Of a stretch of 64,000 nucleotides of DNA, positions 39,701 to 47,812 are shown one piece after another. Origin of the DNA: Odontesthes bonariensis. Its lineage: Eukaryota > Chordata > Actinopteri > Atheriniformes > Atherinopsidae. The notes below the pieces were generated by a model. That model searched no databases and was not told the origin of the DNA. It worked only from the letters and a program-made list of their open reading frames with translations. A program made the translations under genes and the position numbers. Numbering within the stretch: the stretch's first letter is position 1; every line of letters starts with the position of its first letter. The stretch is taken from assembly GCF_027942865.1 (NCBI RefSeq), contig NC_134526.1:22115784-22179783 (forward strand). Direction: 5' to 3'.

Positions 39701-42700
39701 CGACGTTCACTGCTAACATAAAGGACAAAGAAAAGTTAATTGCTTCGTGAGTCAGAGAGCTGAAATCACAACAGACGAGGCCTAATGTGATCATTTCCCC
39801 CTCTCTCTCTTTGTGTGTATGTGTGTATCTATATATATCTAAATAGATAGATATATACGTGTATGTGTGGGTGTAAAACATTAAAAATATATATTTTATT
39901 TAATTCTACCATCATTCTTCATCAGAGTAAATGTTGGAGTGTGGGTCCACGCAGTTGTTACGGTGTTCTTCGTCCTTGTTAGCACATCATTTAAATGCAT
40001 TAAATGCATCATCCCGCGTTAACATCTGGCAGGCCCAGATCCCCCACTCAGATCGAGCAGTGAAAGCAGCATATGCACAAAAATGGTTGCTTCCAAGGGA
40101 AAAAAACTAATAAAATAACTGATGACCAGCTTTGACGGCTTTGTATGTTTGAGAGTGATGTACATTTATGTACAATGACTGTACATGAATGAGCGCTGTG
40201 GCAGAAGACACCGGCTAGAAAGTATTTCAGCAGGCAAATGACTTGCCAATGAAGTACCAAAAACTCTTGTGATGCCCTAATTTTTACTCCAATATCACAC
40301 TGAAGGTAGCCAACAAACACCACATTTACAGAGATGGTTTGTTCTCATTAACAACGGAAAATAAATCTCTGTGTTAAAGAAGTGTTAAGAACTGGATCAA
40401 AATGTATGTTTAAAAATGATGTGTCCCTGAATCATAACACAACACACCACACGTATCTAGAAACGTATTGAATCATCTCATTAGGGAGAGATACAAATGC
40501 AGATCACAAAATATTGTAACATTACAGCAGAACATCACCAAAACCACTTAAAAAAAAAAACTATTTTCAATCAACAGCATGCAATAACAACGTACTGTAG
40601 ATAGGGATGGGAATTGTTAAGAATTTAGCAATTCCGGTTCCCTTATTGATTTGGTTCCTTATCGGTTTTCTCATTGATTCTCATCCAGTTATATATAGTA
40701 CAAATGGCTTTGGTTGCAGTAACACTTTAATTTTAAGTACGCACCAACATTTTATCTATTTTCGCCTCCCAGCTGTGCTGCCAATGATCCTGCCTCTGAG
40801 TCTGCCTCACTCTTGCAGTCCTCGTCAACTAAATGTTAATATCAGATTATTATCAGACATTATTCATACAGTATGTCGCTAACATTAATACAATCAACAG
40901 GACCTGGAAGCTTTATGTTTAGACAGGGCTCTCAAGTTTTGAATGCATGCGAGCTTAGCAGACTTTACATTCGTGCAAAGCAATTGCATGCTGTGTGTGG
41001 TCAAATGTTGCAGCGTGTTTGAGGTATTTCCCCCCTTTGATGTGATAAAATCTCTGGACGTGTTGCAACTGGCCCTAGTATTGTCCTTTTTGGTGAAATA
41101 TAACCAAACTTTGGAGCGCTTCTGCCTCGACGCCATGTTGGAAACATTCTGAGCCAAAATATGAATCGTGCACATGACGTCATCGCGCAAATGCGTCAGA
41201 CGTTAGCAGAACCTATAAACGGGATCGTTAGAGAGGCGGATTAACGATTTCCACAGAATCAAACTACTGGGAGTGGTTCACGATTCCCATCCCTAACTGT
41301 TGAGCTGAATAAGTTCTGGTTTGCTTCACTCTAGTCTCAAATCTTCCCTAAATATGAATCCCACCTCAAGAGCATTCTCCTGAACATACGATCCATCATA
41401 TATGGAGATGTATTAGCCTAGAAATCTAGACGCCCCTAGCGACCGCAAATGGAATTTGCTCCGGGGCTAGTCTAGTCACTTGTGGTCGTTTTGCGAGGCT
41501 GCAAATCGAAACTTAATCGGGCCAATCAAATCGTGAGGAGCGGGGTCGGAGGCCTGGCTACCTAGTGACGACAGAGGTGCGACGTTTCAGTGTGTAGTTC
41601 CAGAGAGAGGTAAACAATGGCTGCGAACAGTCTTTCGCTTTGGCTTAGGCAGAGACTCTAGAAATTTTAGATATACAGTTTTCTTTGCGAGATGAACAGA
41701 TAACTGCACTTAAGTTTTCTTTTTTAAAAGGACGTTTTCGGAGTTTTGCCCACCGGGTACGGTAAAAGTTTAATTTACCAGCTTGCTCCATTGGTCCGTC
41801 GCGCTGACTACGTAATCCTTCTTCATCGCTCTGATTGGTTGTTGCGCCATCCTATTGCGTGACGTTGAGTGCAGAGGCAACTTGACAGACAACCGTTTAT
41901 CCCGCCCACACTGCTATCCAGCGTCACTATAGACCCCTGTACAGCTTTTTGCTGTACGGGTCTGGCTTGCTAGGGTAGAGATGTATGCATCTCAATACAA
42001 ACCAACATTAATCCTCAGAAACCAAAACTCGTATGCCTTCTCTCTCTTGGCTGTGCCTCACTGCAAACAGCCCAGCCCTTACAATATTTACCCATGTTTT
42101 GTCATGCCCCGTAAATCTCACTCTGACATCTTTGCCTTGCATCGCCTCTTCTTCTTTATCTTTATGTCACATCTATAATCGCCACATTCCTGTTTGTTAA
42201 TGCACATTTTTCGCAGGAGCAGAAAAGTGTGTGTGTGCTTGATTCTCGCCGACTTCTGTCCCCAGAATCTGCAGACAGTGCCCAGCAGTAGGCTGACGTT
42301 CCTATGCCTTTGATTTCTGAGAAGAAGAGGAGGCTGACGCAGGATAACAGTGTCTCCCACTTGGCAGCAGGAAAGTTTCAGCTGACTCCTACACCCAACC
42401 ATGATCTGGTAAAACAAGCAATCACATGAGCTGTTGACAAGCGTGCATAATCTTTCGAAACGAACACAGCGGCGTGCATTAAACGTGCACGTATAAAGAA
42501 CGCACAGTTTGACACTTCTGCTAAAAACAGCAGCACAGTGTGAACACACAGTCAGGAGAGCAGGCCCTCTGCACATGCACATTATGTACCCAAACCTGCA
42601 GAATCACACACACAAAACACTTGATTTCAACCCAAAATGATTTGTGAGACGACAGGCAAGCGATGCAATGTGCCGATTCAGAATCTATTCTGGGAGAGCG

Positions 42701-44186
42701 TGCTCGATGCTCAAATGCCACCACATAGCAGCAAGTGTACATTTACTCAACAACAGACCAATGACCGGAAAATGCTCACCATGGGTGAGGTTACACTTTC
42801 TGTGGAAACTTGAATTCCTTGTGTGAAATGTAAGAAACGAACAAACGTCGTACTGAAAAGTATGGAAAACCCAGGTTCCAGCATTTTATACATCCGCATT
42901 ATCTTTCTGAGAGTCGTGGAGGGGTTACTGGTGTAAAATTAGAAGATGCAGGTTCAGACCCAGAAGATTTTGTCCGTGAGGCAACAGTTCTAACCACCTC
43001 ACCACAATGCGGACTGTATCACAGTCAATATTCACGTTCAAAATACACAGACCACAGCGCTGTTGTGACTATATGCTGCAAAATGGATCAATTTTAGCCC
43101 AAACGATGATCTTTTACAGACTCTTAACAAATACTTTTAGTGCCTTATCAACCTCACCAAACAGGAAACATTGACTGAAAGGCAAGTGTGAGAAAACACG
43201 ACGGGCTTTTAAAGCTTTTGATTTGCACATGTTGAGTTTAAAACTTTTAAGTTTTGTGGAGTTCCCGTTTCTTTCAACCCTCTCTAAAGCCGAAATACAA
43301 GCGCGAAAGCAAAAGGGGTTGATTTGGATTGATTCATTTCATTTCAAATTTAAAGAAATGAAGGATCCACTATTTTTAATGTTTTTTAAGAACTTTGATA
43401 TTATAAGATAAGATATTATTCATTTTTAAATGTTGATGAATTTCAAAAGCGTCAATTCAAAAATCAAAAATAAACCTATCATCAGCCGTTAGCTTCTTTT
43501 TTGCAGACTTTGCCAGCTCATCTGTTATCATTTTTATGCAAGCATATTTCCATTTGGTCAATAAAACATGTGTCTTTGTTGATTTTTTTTTTTTGGTTGT
43601 GTGTGTGTGTGTGTGTGTATGTATTTTGGAGTTTTCTCCTTCTCAGATCTATCCAAACTCCTTTCTGACCAGCTACTATGGCTCAAGGCCACCACCTCTA
43701 GAGCTGCACAACAGGTTGCAGAGTTCATGCACTCGAGTCAGCGTGTGCGGCACTCGGGCTGGCTAAAACCCAACTGTAACCCGGCCACATGGAAAGCGTC
43801 TGATCCCCCTTCACACTTCAGCGCAGAAAATAAGCCTGGATGGCACCTGGAGGAAGACCTATTCAGAGAACTTTTTAATGTGGATGCTGAGGGTGTATTC
43901 TGGTAAAGAGCTGCGTGTTTGGTCAAAAAGACTGCGTACAATCCTGTCAAAGCATTAAACTAATAAAGGGTATATCTTGCCTTCTGCAAAGCATGGCTGT
44001 AAATACTCATGTGCATATTGTGCAACAGGAAGCTTGACACACAACAGGTATCCCACCTTTTCTGAGACTCTGACAGGCCTGGCGCTCTAACTCAAAGCGT
44101 ATGTCTCTCTCATCCATGCTGCTGCTGATTGGCTGAGGCCTGAAATGGGCAGGGTTGATGTTGACACGCTGCAGGTGATCCAGCAT
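12223..44186 (-). CDS. mrtfa: myocardin-related transcription factor A (MRTF-A/MKL1), 19 coding exons
   Basis: This is an actin-regulated coactivator of serum response factor. In the known family, RPEL repeats bind G-actin and hold the protein in the cytoplasm; when actin polymerises it enters the nucleus and activates SRF targets. Nineteen exons joined at GT-AG sites give one frame of 1195 codons. Seen in order: three RPEL motifs (about residues 44-153), basic stretch with KKLKYHQYIPPDQ (270-295), Q-rich run (about 305-330), SAP domain (398-430), leucine zipper MLQEKDKQIAEL (592-622), an unusually Gln-rich segment (about 740-824) and a C-terminal activation region (1000-1195) ending FSTDFLDSSDLHIHWGSC. 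That C-terminus matches MRTFA as I remember it and not MRTFB, whose end differs. Human MRTFA is about 930 aa, so this one is long. The start chosen is the ATG at 44186; an additional upstream exon at 46.1 kb is possible. Which fish paralogue (a or b) cannot be told. Confidence 0.93.
12951..13002 (-). CDS. mrtfa: mrtfa exon 18
   Basis: This exon encodes QDPQNQDDFIDIILQAG, the counterpart of QQMDDLFDILIQSGE in MRTFA. It lies between TTTCAG and GTAAGG. Confidence 0.87.
13263..13346 (-). CDS. mrtfa: mrtfa exon 17
   Basis: This exon has 28 codons, EMCADLDALLSPPSPASV through to DDK, phase 0 to phase 0, between CTGCAG and GTAAGA. The short acidic hydrophobic motif suits an activation domain. Confidence 0.75.
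13430..13573 (-). CDS. mrtfa: mrtfa exon 16
   Basis: This exon is Gln/Pro/Ser-rich, with LQLSAQQPQQG and SLHPFFKDQQPAP, comparable to the LQPLF stretch of MRTFs. The donor GTAAGT is clear. The acceptor is either ATGCAG at 13574 (used here) or six bases upstream; both keep the frame. Confidence 0.72.
14366..15131. mobile_element. non-autonomous DNA transposon with perfect 17-bp TIRs
   Basis: AGCCCCTTTCACACTGC at the left end has an exact inverted copy at 15115-15131. Sub-terminal GACCCGCG/CGCGGGT motifs are also mirrored. A 124-codon plus-strand frame lies inside (14492-14866) but shows no transposase motif. The terminal sequence recalls PIF/Harbinger-type elements; flanking TTA and TTC are only a partial 3-bp duplication. 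It sits in the mrtfa intron between exons 15 and 16. Confidence 0.75.
15325..15749. mobile_element. inverted-repeat element flanked by TTAA
   Basis: The left end TTAAAGTTGCGGTCGGCA pairs with the inverted right end TTTAAAGCTGCAGTCGGCA. TTAA at both ends fits piggyBac/Kolobok-type insertion. It lies in an mrtfa intron and has no coding capacity. Confidence 0.6.
16649..17491. mobile_element. inverted-repeat element, TTAA type
   Basis: The left end TTGAAGGGACATTATGTA and the inverted right end TTTAAAGGGACACTATGTA match at nearly every base, with TTAA at the right and TTGA at the left. Inside are a CCCCCATCTAGTGGTG motif common in fish repeats and an embedded AC-rich stretch (16790-16920). It lies in an mrtfa intron. 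Confidence 0.55.
18076..18174 (-). CDS. mrtfa: mrtfa exon 15
   Basis: This exon has 33 codons, RLHSTPAELPSIFPAQVTRS through to QLDSK, between CCGCAG and GTGAGG. It is a poorly conserved linker; support is splice sites, phase and open frame only. Confidence 0.65.
18608..18805 (-). CDS. mrtfa: mrtfa exon 14
   Basis: This exon has 66 codons, phase 0 to phase 0, with a TTGTACAG acceptor. It contains NRFLISLTNHIT, comparable to THLVLTVTNKNA in human MRTFA. It begins with ATG, which here is an internal Met and not a start. Confidence 0.82.
19057..19953 (-). CDS. mrtfa: mrtfa exon 13 (leucine zipper, Gln-rich)
   Basis: This 299-codon exon begins ISSPFTELSLQP. It carries the coiled coil MLQEKDKQIAELTRRLMQKQ that mediates dimerisation in MRTFs. 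It has several psi-K-x-E motifs (VHVKEE, RVKEE, TVKQE) like the SUMO-acceptor motifs of the family, then roughly 85 residues very rich in Gln and Lys up to LNQQQ at the GTACTG donor. Confidence 0.92.
20486..20601 (-). CDS. mrtfa: mrtfa exon 12
   Basis: This exon encodes TPERLKRCVVGNIKP, then STPAPVSPKGIRFNSNLLGE, resembling the STPPVSPTPSER...FGEMV stretch of MRTFA. The acceptor follows a long pyrimidine run (17 or more T on the minus strand). The donor GTCAGA is weak. At 116 bases, skipping would shift the frame. Confidence 0.78.
20798..21059 (-). CDS. mrtfa: mrtfa exon 11 (SAP domain)
   Basis: This exon encodes VAELKSELKLRSLPVSGTKN followed by NLIERLKTYQ, a SAP domain (DNA-binding helix-extension-helix). 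A Gly/Pro/Ser tail follows. The donor GTCTGT is weak, but it is the one that matches the next exon's phase. Confidence 0.92.
21396..21567 (-). CDS. mrtfa: mrtfa exon 10
   Basis: This is a Ser/Pro/Ala-rich linker ending HPNLDGMK, the residues immediately before the SAP domain. The CAAACAG acceptor fits the phase-2 end of exon 9. Confidence 0.87.
21728..21912 (-). CDS. mrtfa: mrtfa exon 9 (basic region, Q-rich)
   Basis: This exon encodes IKKLKYHQYIPPDQKGDK, then SSYAKILQQQQLFLQLQILS and QQQQHYNYHTILPAPPK. It is nearly identical to the human exon as remembered and is one of the best diagnostics of the family. Confidence 0.95.
22002..22070 (-). CDS. mrtfa: mrtfa exon 8 (start of the central basic region)
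   Basis: This exon has 23 codons ending LRHKKTKDNKPK, which runs into the IKKLKYHQY of the next exon to form the basic region found in MRTFs. It has a TTTTTTCAG acceptor and GTACAT donor. Confidence 0.87.
23432..23548 (-). CDS. mrtfa: mrtfa exon 7
   Basis: This exon has 39 codons, APPPALHFPSIAGSLTALKL through to SDIK. It is a Pro/Ser/Ala-rich linker, phase 0 to phase 0, between AAACCAG and GTAAGT. Confidence 0.82.
23703..23866 (-). CDS. mrtfa: mrtfa exon 6
   Basis: This exon encodes ETQFPKAAGENSSCDEDSND through to SIQSPTQ, matching the SSSFDEDSSD...SPTQ exon of human MRTFA from memory. A strong internal donor (CCG|GTAAGC) at 23789-23790 has the same phase as the end donor, so a version 29 codons shorter is possible. 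Confidence 0.88.
24858..24911 (+). repeat. imperfect GT microsatellite
   Basis: About 54 bases of (TG)n with GGTAT and CGTGAG interruptions, inside an mrtfa intron. Confidence 0.9.
24975..25175. repeat. intronic direct repeat, copy 1
   Basis: GTGAGCCCGGCCTC-GTCACTAAGATGAGAG and the later GGTGCATCATCGCAGCAT are repeated at 25700-25915 with small differences and an indel. It lies in the mrtfa intron between exons 5 and 6. Confidence 0.7.
25695..25915. repeat. intronic direct repeat, copy 2
   Basis: This is a second copy of the 24975-25175 segment, in the same orientation about 720 bases downstream. On the minus strand this copy has an ATTATTTAG acceptor-like and a GTAG|GTATGA donor-like site around 85 bases, but the phase that would fit mrtfa meets a stop. 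Confidence 0.7.
28676..28725 (+). repeat. 18-bp tandem repeat
   Basis: CTTTGTTCACTTTGTTAT is repeated about 2.7 times with one-base changes. Confidence 0.8.
28790..28860 (-). repeat. LINE/SINE 3' end fragment
   Basis: CAAGGCAAGTTTATTTGTAG followed by AGCACAATTCGTACACAAGG matches a very common fish repeat terminus read from its 3' end. It lies in the mrtfa intron between exons 5 and 6. Confidence 0.5.
31273..31434 (-). CDS. mrtfa: mrtfa exon 5 (RPEL3 and basic NLS element)
   Basis: This exon carries the basic run KQLQLKRARLADDL, part of the importin-binding signal in the family. It continues into the intact third RPEL repeat DKIAHRPGPMELIQKNILP and ends HSRIKEAIIG at a GTAAGC donor. Confidence 0.95.
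31556..31631 (-). CDS. mrtfa: mrtfa exon 4 (RPEL2)
   Basis: This exon encodes TEDYLKRKIRSRPERNKLIR and MHILE, the second RPEL repeat. The core reads RPERNKL where RPERSEL is expected, so the glutamate of the R-P-x-x-x-E-L signature is lysine (codon AAG) here. The splice sites are TTCCAG and GTAAGT. Confidence 0.93.
32015..32070 (-). CDS. mrtfa: mrtfa exon 3
   Basis: This exon encodes PPLKSSAAFHEQRRSLERAR, the conserved spacer between RPEL1 and RPEL2. It lies between a TTCCAG acceptor and GTGAGT donor and restores phase 0. Confidence 0.93.
33522..34070. mobile_element. 549-bp element with arms of about 150 bp, TTAA-flanked
   Basis: The arms 33522-33670 and 33921-34070 are near-perfect inverted copies (for example GATAGTTCGCCTCTTTTGAC and CATATTAGCAATATCATTTA). 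TTTAAA lies at both tips. The loop between them is about 250 bases. The transcript would fold into a long hairpin inside mrtfa intron 2. Confidence 0.8.
38267..38332 (-). CDS. mrtfa: mrtfa exon 2 (RPEL1)
   Basis: Sixty-six bases encode VLQLKLQQRKTREELVSQGI, the first RPEL repeat, between a CTAG acceptor and a GTAAGT donor. The core RKTREEL keeps the arginine and the Glu-Leu pair; as in other MRTFs the proline position is not Pro. Confidence 0.93.
40602..41295. mobile_element. hAT-type non-autonomous transposon with 8-bp duplication
   Basis: TAGGGATGGGAAT at the left has an exact inverted copy at 41283-41295. The 8 bases outside are ACTGTAGA (left) and ACTGTTGA (right), 7 of 8 identical. TIR start TAGGG and 8-bp duplications are hAT hallmarks. 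No transposase is seen. It is in mrtfa intron 1. Confidence 0.75.
41414..41977. mobile_element. inverted-repeat element with a 9-bp direct duplication
   Basis: GAGATGTAT occurs exactly at 41405-41413 and 41978-41986. The enclosed segment starts TAGCCTAGAAATCTAGAC and ends, inverted, TACCCTAGCAAGCCAGAC, imperfect terminal repeats. It is about 110 bases from the hAT element in the same intron. Confidence 0.65.
43595..43620 (+). repeat. GT microsatellite
   Basis: About 24 bases of (TG)n in mrtfa intron 1, about 440 bases downstream of exon 1 on the minus strand. Confidence 0.9.
44057..44186 (-). CDS. mrtfa: mrtfa exon 1 (N-terminus)
   Basis: The ATG (context GCCCGCCATGC) opens MLDHLQRVNINPAHF and the exon ends QSLRK plus one base before GTGGGA. 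The phase-1 end joins the next exon to give K-VLQLKLQQ, as expected just before RPEL1. An acceptor-like CACAG at 44193-44197 means the exon may continue an upstream one (frame CCC GCC ATG). The N-terminal sequence differs from the human isoforms I remember, so the start is less certain than the rest. Confidence 0.72.
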
Positions 44187-45339
44187 GGCGGGCTGTGATC
44201 AAGCTCGAACTACTCGGCGTGCGTCATCCGCAAAAGAATAACGAGATCAAGAAGCGGCTTCAAGCTCAGGTGCTGGATTCATGCGGCTGTCACAAGTCTG
44301 TACATCCACAAAACAGAGCAATGCAATCCTCTTACAGAGCTAAACTGTGGGAAACTGCAGTTAAGAGTGAAACACAAAGGAACATCCTTCAAAGTGTGGA
44401 AATATGTCAGAGGAAGTCTTCTGCAAAGTTCCACTTATCAGAGATTATCAAAAGAGATTTGAGGAAAGAAGTGCAGCCATTTCTGCCTACTTATTTGAAG
44501 AAAAAAATCCTTGGTAATAGTCAGCAAGAGGAGCATATAAATCCAAACTAACAGAGCTACTGTGCAGCTTTAGAAAAGCTTTGCCTGTCGCTACAAGACT
44601 GACTAAGACGCGTGTGCCTTCATGTGTGTCAAATGTCAGCGAAGGTGTGATCGCGCAGTCTGTCACAGCTGCTGCTGTACTCAGTCATTCAGTCATTGAC
44701 AGACACAGACAGGCGCACATGATACGCACACACACGTCCTTCTCACTAAATTCCTCTCACTTAGCACTTCTGATCTGAGCTCAGAGTGCTGTCGGTGATA
44801 TGCACCTGGGGGAGTACCGCCCTATCGTGATTTCTTCAATGCCTAAATCATTAAACGGCCAAACAAAAAACCCTCTCTGCAGCTACGCTTATCAGTATGT
44901 TGCCTCTGTATTTATGCATTCTTTTGGCTTCCTCTCTGCCCACATCTGTGTTTTACTTTCCCTGTTAACCATGATTACAGTCGTGTCAGACAGGGAATTA
45001 TCTGTGACAATGCGGAGGTGGGAGAACACCATCATTACAACTGGGTAGCGCCAGTCATTGCTAAGCCGACTTAAATCTGAGATCTTTACTAAGTGTCAAA
45101 TGGATTGTGTACAATGTGATATCCTCGACCTGAAAGGAACTCAATCGCTACAATTTTAGCAATGAAAGAAGATAGATATTGAAACACATTCTCCCAGCTC
45201 GCCACATATTAATGTTTGGCTAGCAGCCCTTGGAGTCCTTCAGCAGGATTTTTCCAACAGTGCAGCAATCTACATGTATTCTTGATGGGTAAGTTCTTTT
45301 AAAAATGGACGGGTCCATATTCTAAGTTTTAAGGATTGG

Positions 45340-46080
45340 GAGAGAAATACAGCAGCTCTTAAACCTCTTAATGACCAAGCTCCATCATACCTTAAAGACC
45401 TCGCAGCGCAGTATTATTCAAACAGAGCGCTTTGCTCTCAGATTGCAGGGCTACTTGTGCTTCCCAGAGTTTCTAAAAGTAGAATGGGAGGCAGAGCCTT
45501 CAGTTATCAGGCCCCTCTCTGTGGAACCAGCTGGCAGTTTGAGTTCAGGAAGCAGACACCCTCTCTGCCTTTAAGATTAGGCTTAAAACCTTCCTTTTTG
45601 ACAAAGCTTATAGTTAGGGGTGACCCCGAAACAGCACATAGTTATGCCGGTATAGGCCTAGATTACTGGGGGACCTCCCATGATACACCTCTCCGCTCTC
45701 TATTTTCTTTTTTCCTCTATGTACATATGATATTAAGTTCATTAACTTGTGTTTTGTCTATCTCAGCAGGTATCCCTGGTGTTATGGTGTTTGTTGTCAC
45801 ATGGCCACCCTTTCTGACTCTGAGTTTTTTCTCTCGCCTCGTGCACGCTCAGGACGGGTGATTGATTCAGTGCAATTTTATTTAATTTCCCTCTGGGATA
45901 AATAAAGTATTTTTTGAATTGAATTGAATTGAATCTGTAGGTTTCCTTAGTGAGGCTACTTTTTTTTAATGTATGAATTGTAATAATACTGGATTGTATC
46001 TTTGAAGTGCCTCGAGATGACATTTGTTATAACTTGGTGCTATAGAAATGAGAAAATTAGAATATTTAAATTGAATTGAA
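45340..46080 (+). mobile_element. LINE 3' end, plus strand, GAATT tail
   Basis: Frames read DQAPSYLKDLAAQYYSNRAL, LLVLPRVSKSRMGGRAFSYQ and the start of a DKAYS-like end, the C-terminus of a common fish LINE with one or more frameshifts. The 3' UTR has GGGATAAATAAAGT and a GAATTGAATTGAATTGAAT tail. It ends about 30 bases before the candidate 5' exon of mrtfa. Confidence 0.7.
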
Positions 46081-46111
46081 TTGTACAGGCAGGTTTGAGC
46101 TCCAGAACTAC

Positions 46112-46195
46112 CTGATATGGGTTAGGCTTCTCCTCCTTTTTCATGGTTACCATGGTGACGTCTCCCACGACCTTGAAGTCACCAGCAGGGACCAT
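46112..46195 (-). CDS. candidate alternative 5' exon of mrtfa
   Basis: On the minus strand an ATG opens 28 codons (MVPAGDFKVVGDVTMVTMKK, then EEKPNPYQ) ending exactly at CAG|GTAGTT in phase 0. The CACAG acceptor at 44193 before exon 1 is also phase 0 and open (CCC GCC ATG CTG), so the two would join in frame and lengthen mrtfa by 30 codons. I do not recognise this peptide from other MRTFs. It sits next to a LINE tail, so it could instead be chance or repeat-derived. Confidence 0.35.
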
Positions 46196-47551
46196 TTTGG
46201 CTGAGGTTCCATAGTACCAACAACATAAAAAGTGTTTTTACCTAGAACAACATTTGCGTGCTCTTGCCTCTCAAACAACATCAGTGACGAGACTCATGAA
46301 CTCTTTTGAACATTTTTTTCTTTCTTTTTTAAATATCAATGAAAATACTTACATACATACAACAAAAGCAAGGCCTCTCAAAGGGTTTCGATTTCATGTG
46401 GATAGTTTCTTCAGAGGCTGAGAAATTAAGAATTTGGGGAACAAGCCTGTCGTGTTTTTCAGGAAACTCTGCGGTCTGCAACGATTCTCAGGGTTTTAGA
46501 CTGCTATTTTAAAAATGGTCTTAATGGGTTAAAGCTGCCTTTCTCACTTCCCGTCAGCATGACTGTCTCATTCTCTCCACGCCTGTCAGTATAAAACACC
46601 TGTTCCATCCACCGACAGTTCCGCTCTTCTCTATTATTCAGGCTCTGTCCCAAGTGACATCACCTGATATATGACATCGCATTAAAAGATGAGAGAGGGC
46701 CCTTTCACGGTAAAAAATTCAGCACTTTATTCTCATCCGTCAGTTAGTTTTACAAGGAGCTGATGGCACTTGTCATGTTCACATTATGCCGGTGAAGATT
46801 ATAATGGCTCCGACAGCAGTGCTTGAACAACACTGACCTTGGCAGCAAGGAAGAATTCACATGATAACACGCTGATAATTACAGGCTGGAGTCTTTGTGT
46901 TAAATATGCAGGATGATAGGTCTGTGGGCTCATTGTAGTTAATATGCAGGAAGTGGTGGTCCCCAGGCAAAAAACTCCTTAGTCAGACAAGAGAGGGGAA
47001 ACGAATCAGGACTCTGATCCACCATTCCCTCAGATAAGGCCCCAACCAGAACTCCGGGATAATCCTGCTGTGCTGCTTGCCTTTGTGCGCTTGTGTGTGG
47101 GTGTGTGTGATTGATTCCTCTAAGAGAGCATCTGCATGTGCAATGTGTTCCACTATGTAATATATCTGTATAATTCATCTGAAAGACTGTATCTAAAAGA
47201 GTGTCTGCACATTTTCACGTGCACCAGAGTCAGTCAGAGAATAGCTGGCGTGTGTCCATGGATCAGTAATAAATGCCACTTCAAAAAGAGCTAACTGAGT
47301 CAACTGTACGTGCATTTTCTCTCTCTCCTCGCTCCCACACACAAAGCTCCGCCTTGCTGTTTCAGCGGAGGCAGATGTTAATCTGATTATTAGTAAGCCT
47401 GTTTTAATCCACTGATGTCTCAGTTGTCGTCCCAGTAGAGACCTCCAGGAGGTAGAGTTTGAAACAGCCAGGATGAAAATGTGCACCTCCGAGTGTGAGA
47501 CTGTGGTCCTCAATTGGCAGAAGGTGTATTGCCCTCTCTGTTTGGGAAACA

Positions 47552-47812
47552 GTTCAATTCAATTCAATTCATTTTTATTTATATAGCGCCAAATACAACA
47601 AATGTCATCTCAAGGCACTTAAATAATAAAGTCCAATTCAAGCCAATTGGAATTCAATTCATTGTAATCATAATTATTGATTAAATAATCCAATTCATTC
47701 ATATAGAGCCAATTCAAAAACAGGAAGAAACCTCTGGCAGAACCAGACTCAGGAAGGGTGGCCATACGCCTCTACCAGCTGGGGTTTGAGAAGACAGAAA
47801 AGAGGGGGAAAA
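47552..47812 (-). mobile_element. LINE 3' tail, minus strand
   Basis: It starts with AATTCAATTCAATTCATTTT and TTTATATAGCGCCAAATACA, the mirror of the tail at 46.0 kb, with CAAATGTCATCTCAAGGCAC. It is a second, inverted copy of the same LINE family about 1.5 kb away. Confidence 0.6.

Noticed and set aside
42118..42582. 154-codon minus-strand frame
   Set aside because: It is Cys/His/Arg-rich without a regular zinc-finger spacing and without a conserved block, so likely chance in an intron.
43601..43906. 101-codon plus-strand frame starting in a GT repeat
   Set aside because: The start lies in a microsatellite; the rest has no recognisable motif, no clear splice sites and lies within an mrtfa intron on the other strand.
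44195..44551. 118-codon plus-strand frame
   Set aside because: It abuts the mrtfa 5' exon on the opposite strand. Composition is unremarkable and there is no family motif.
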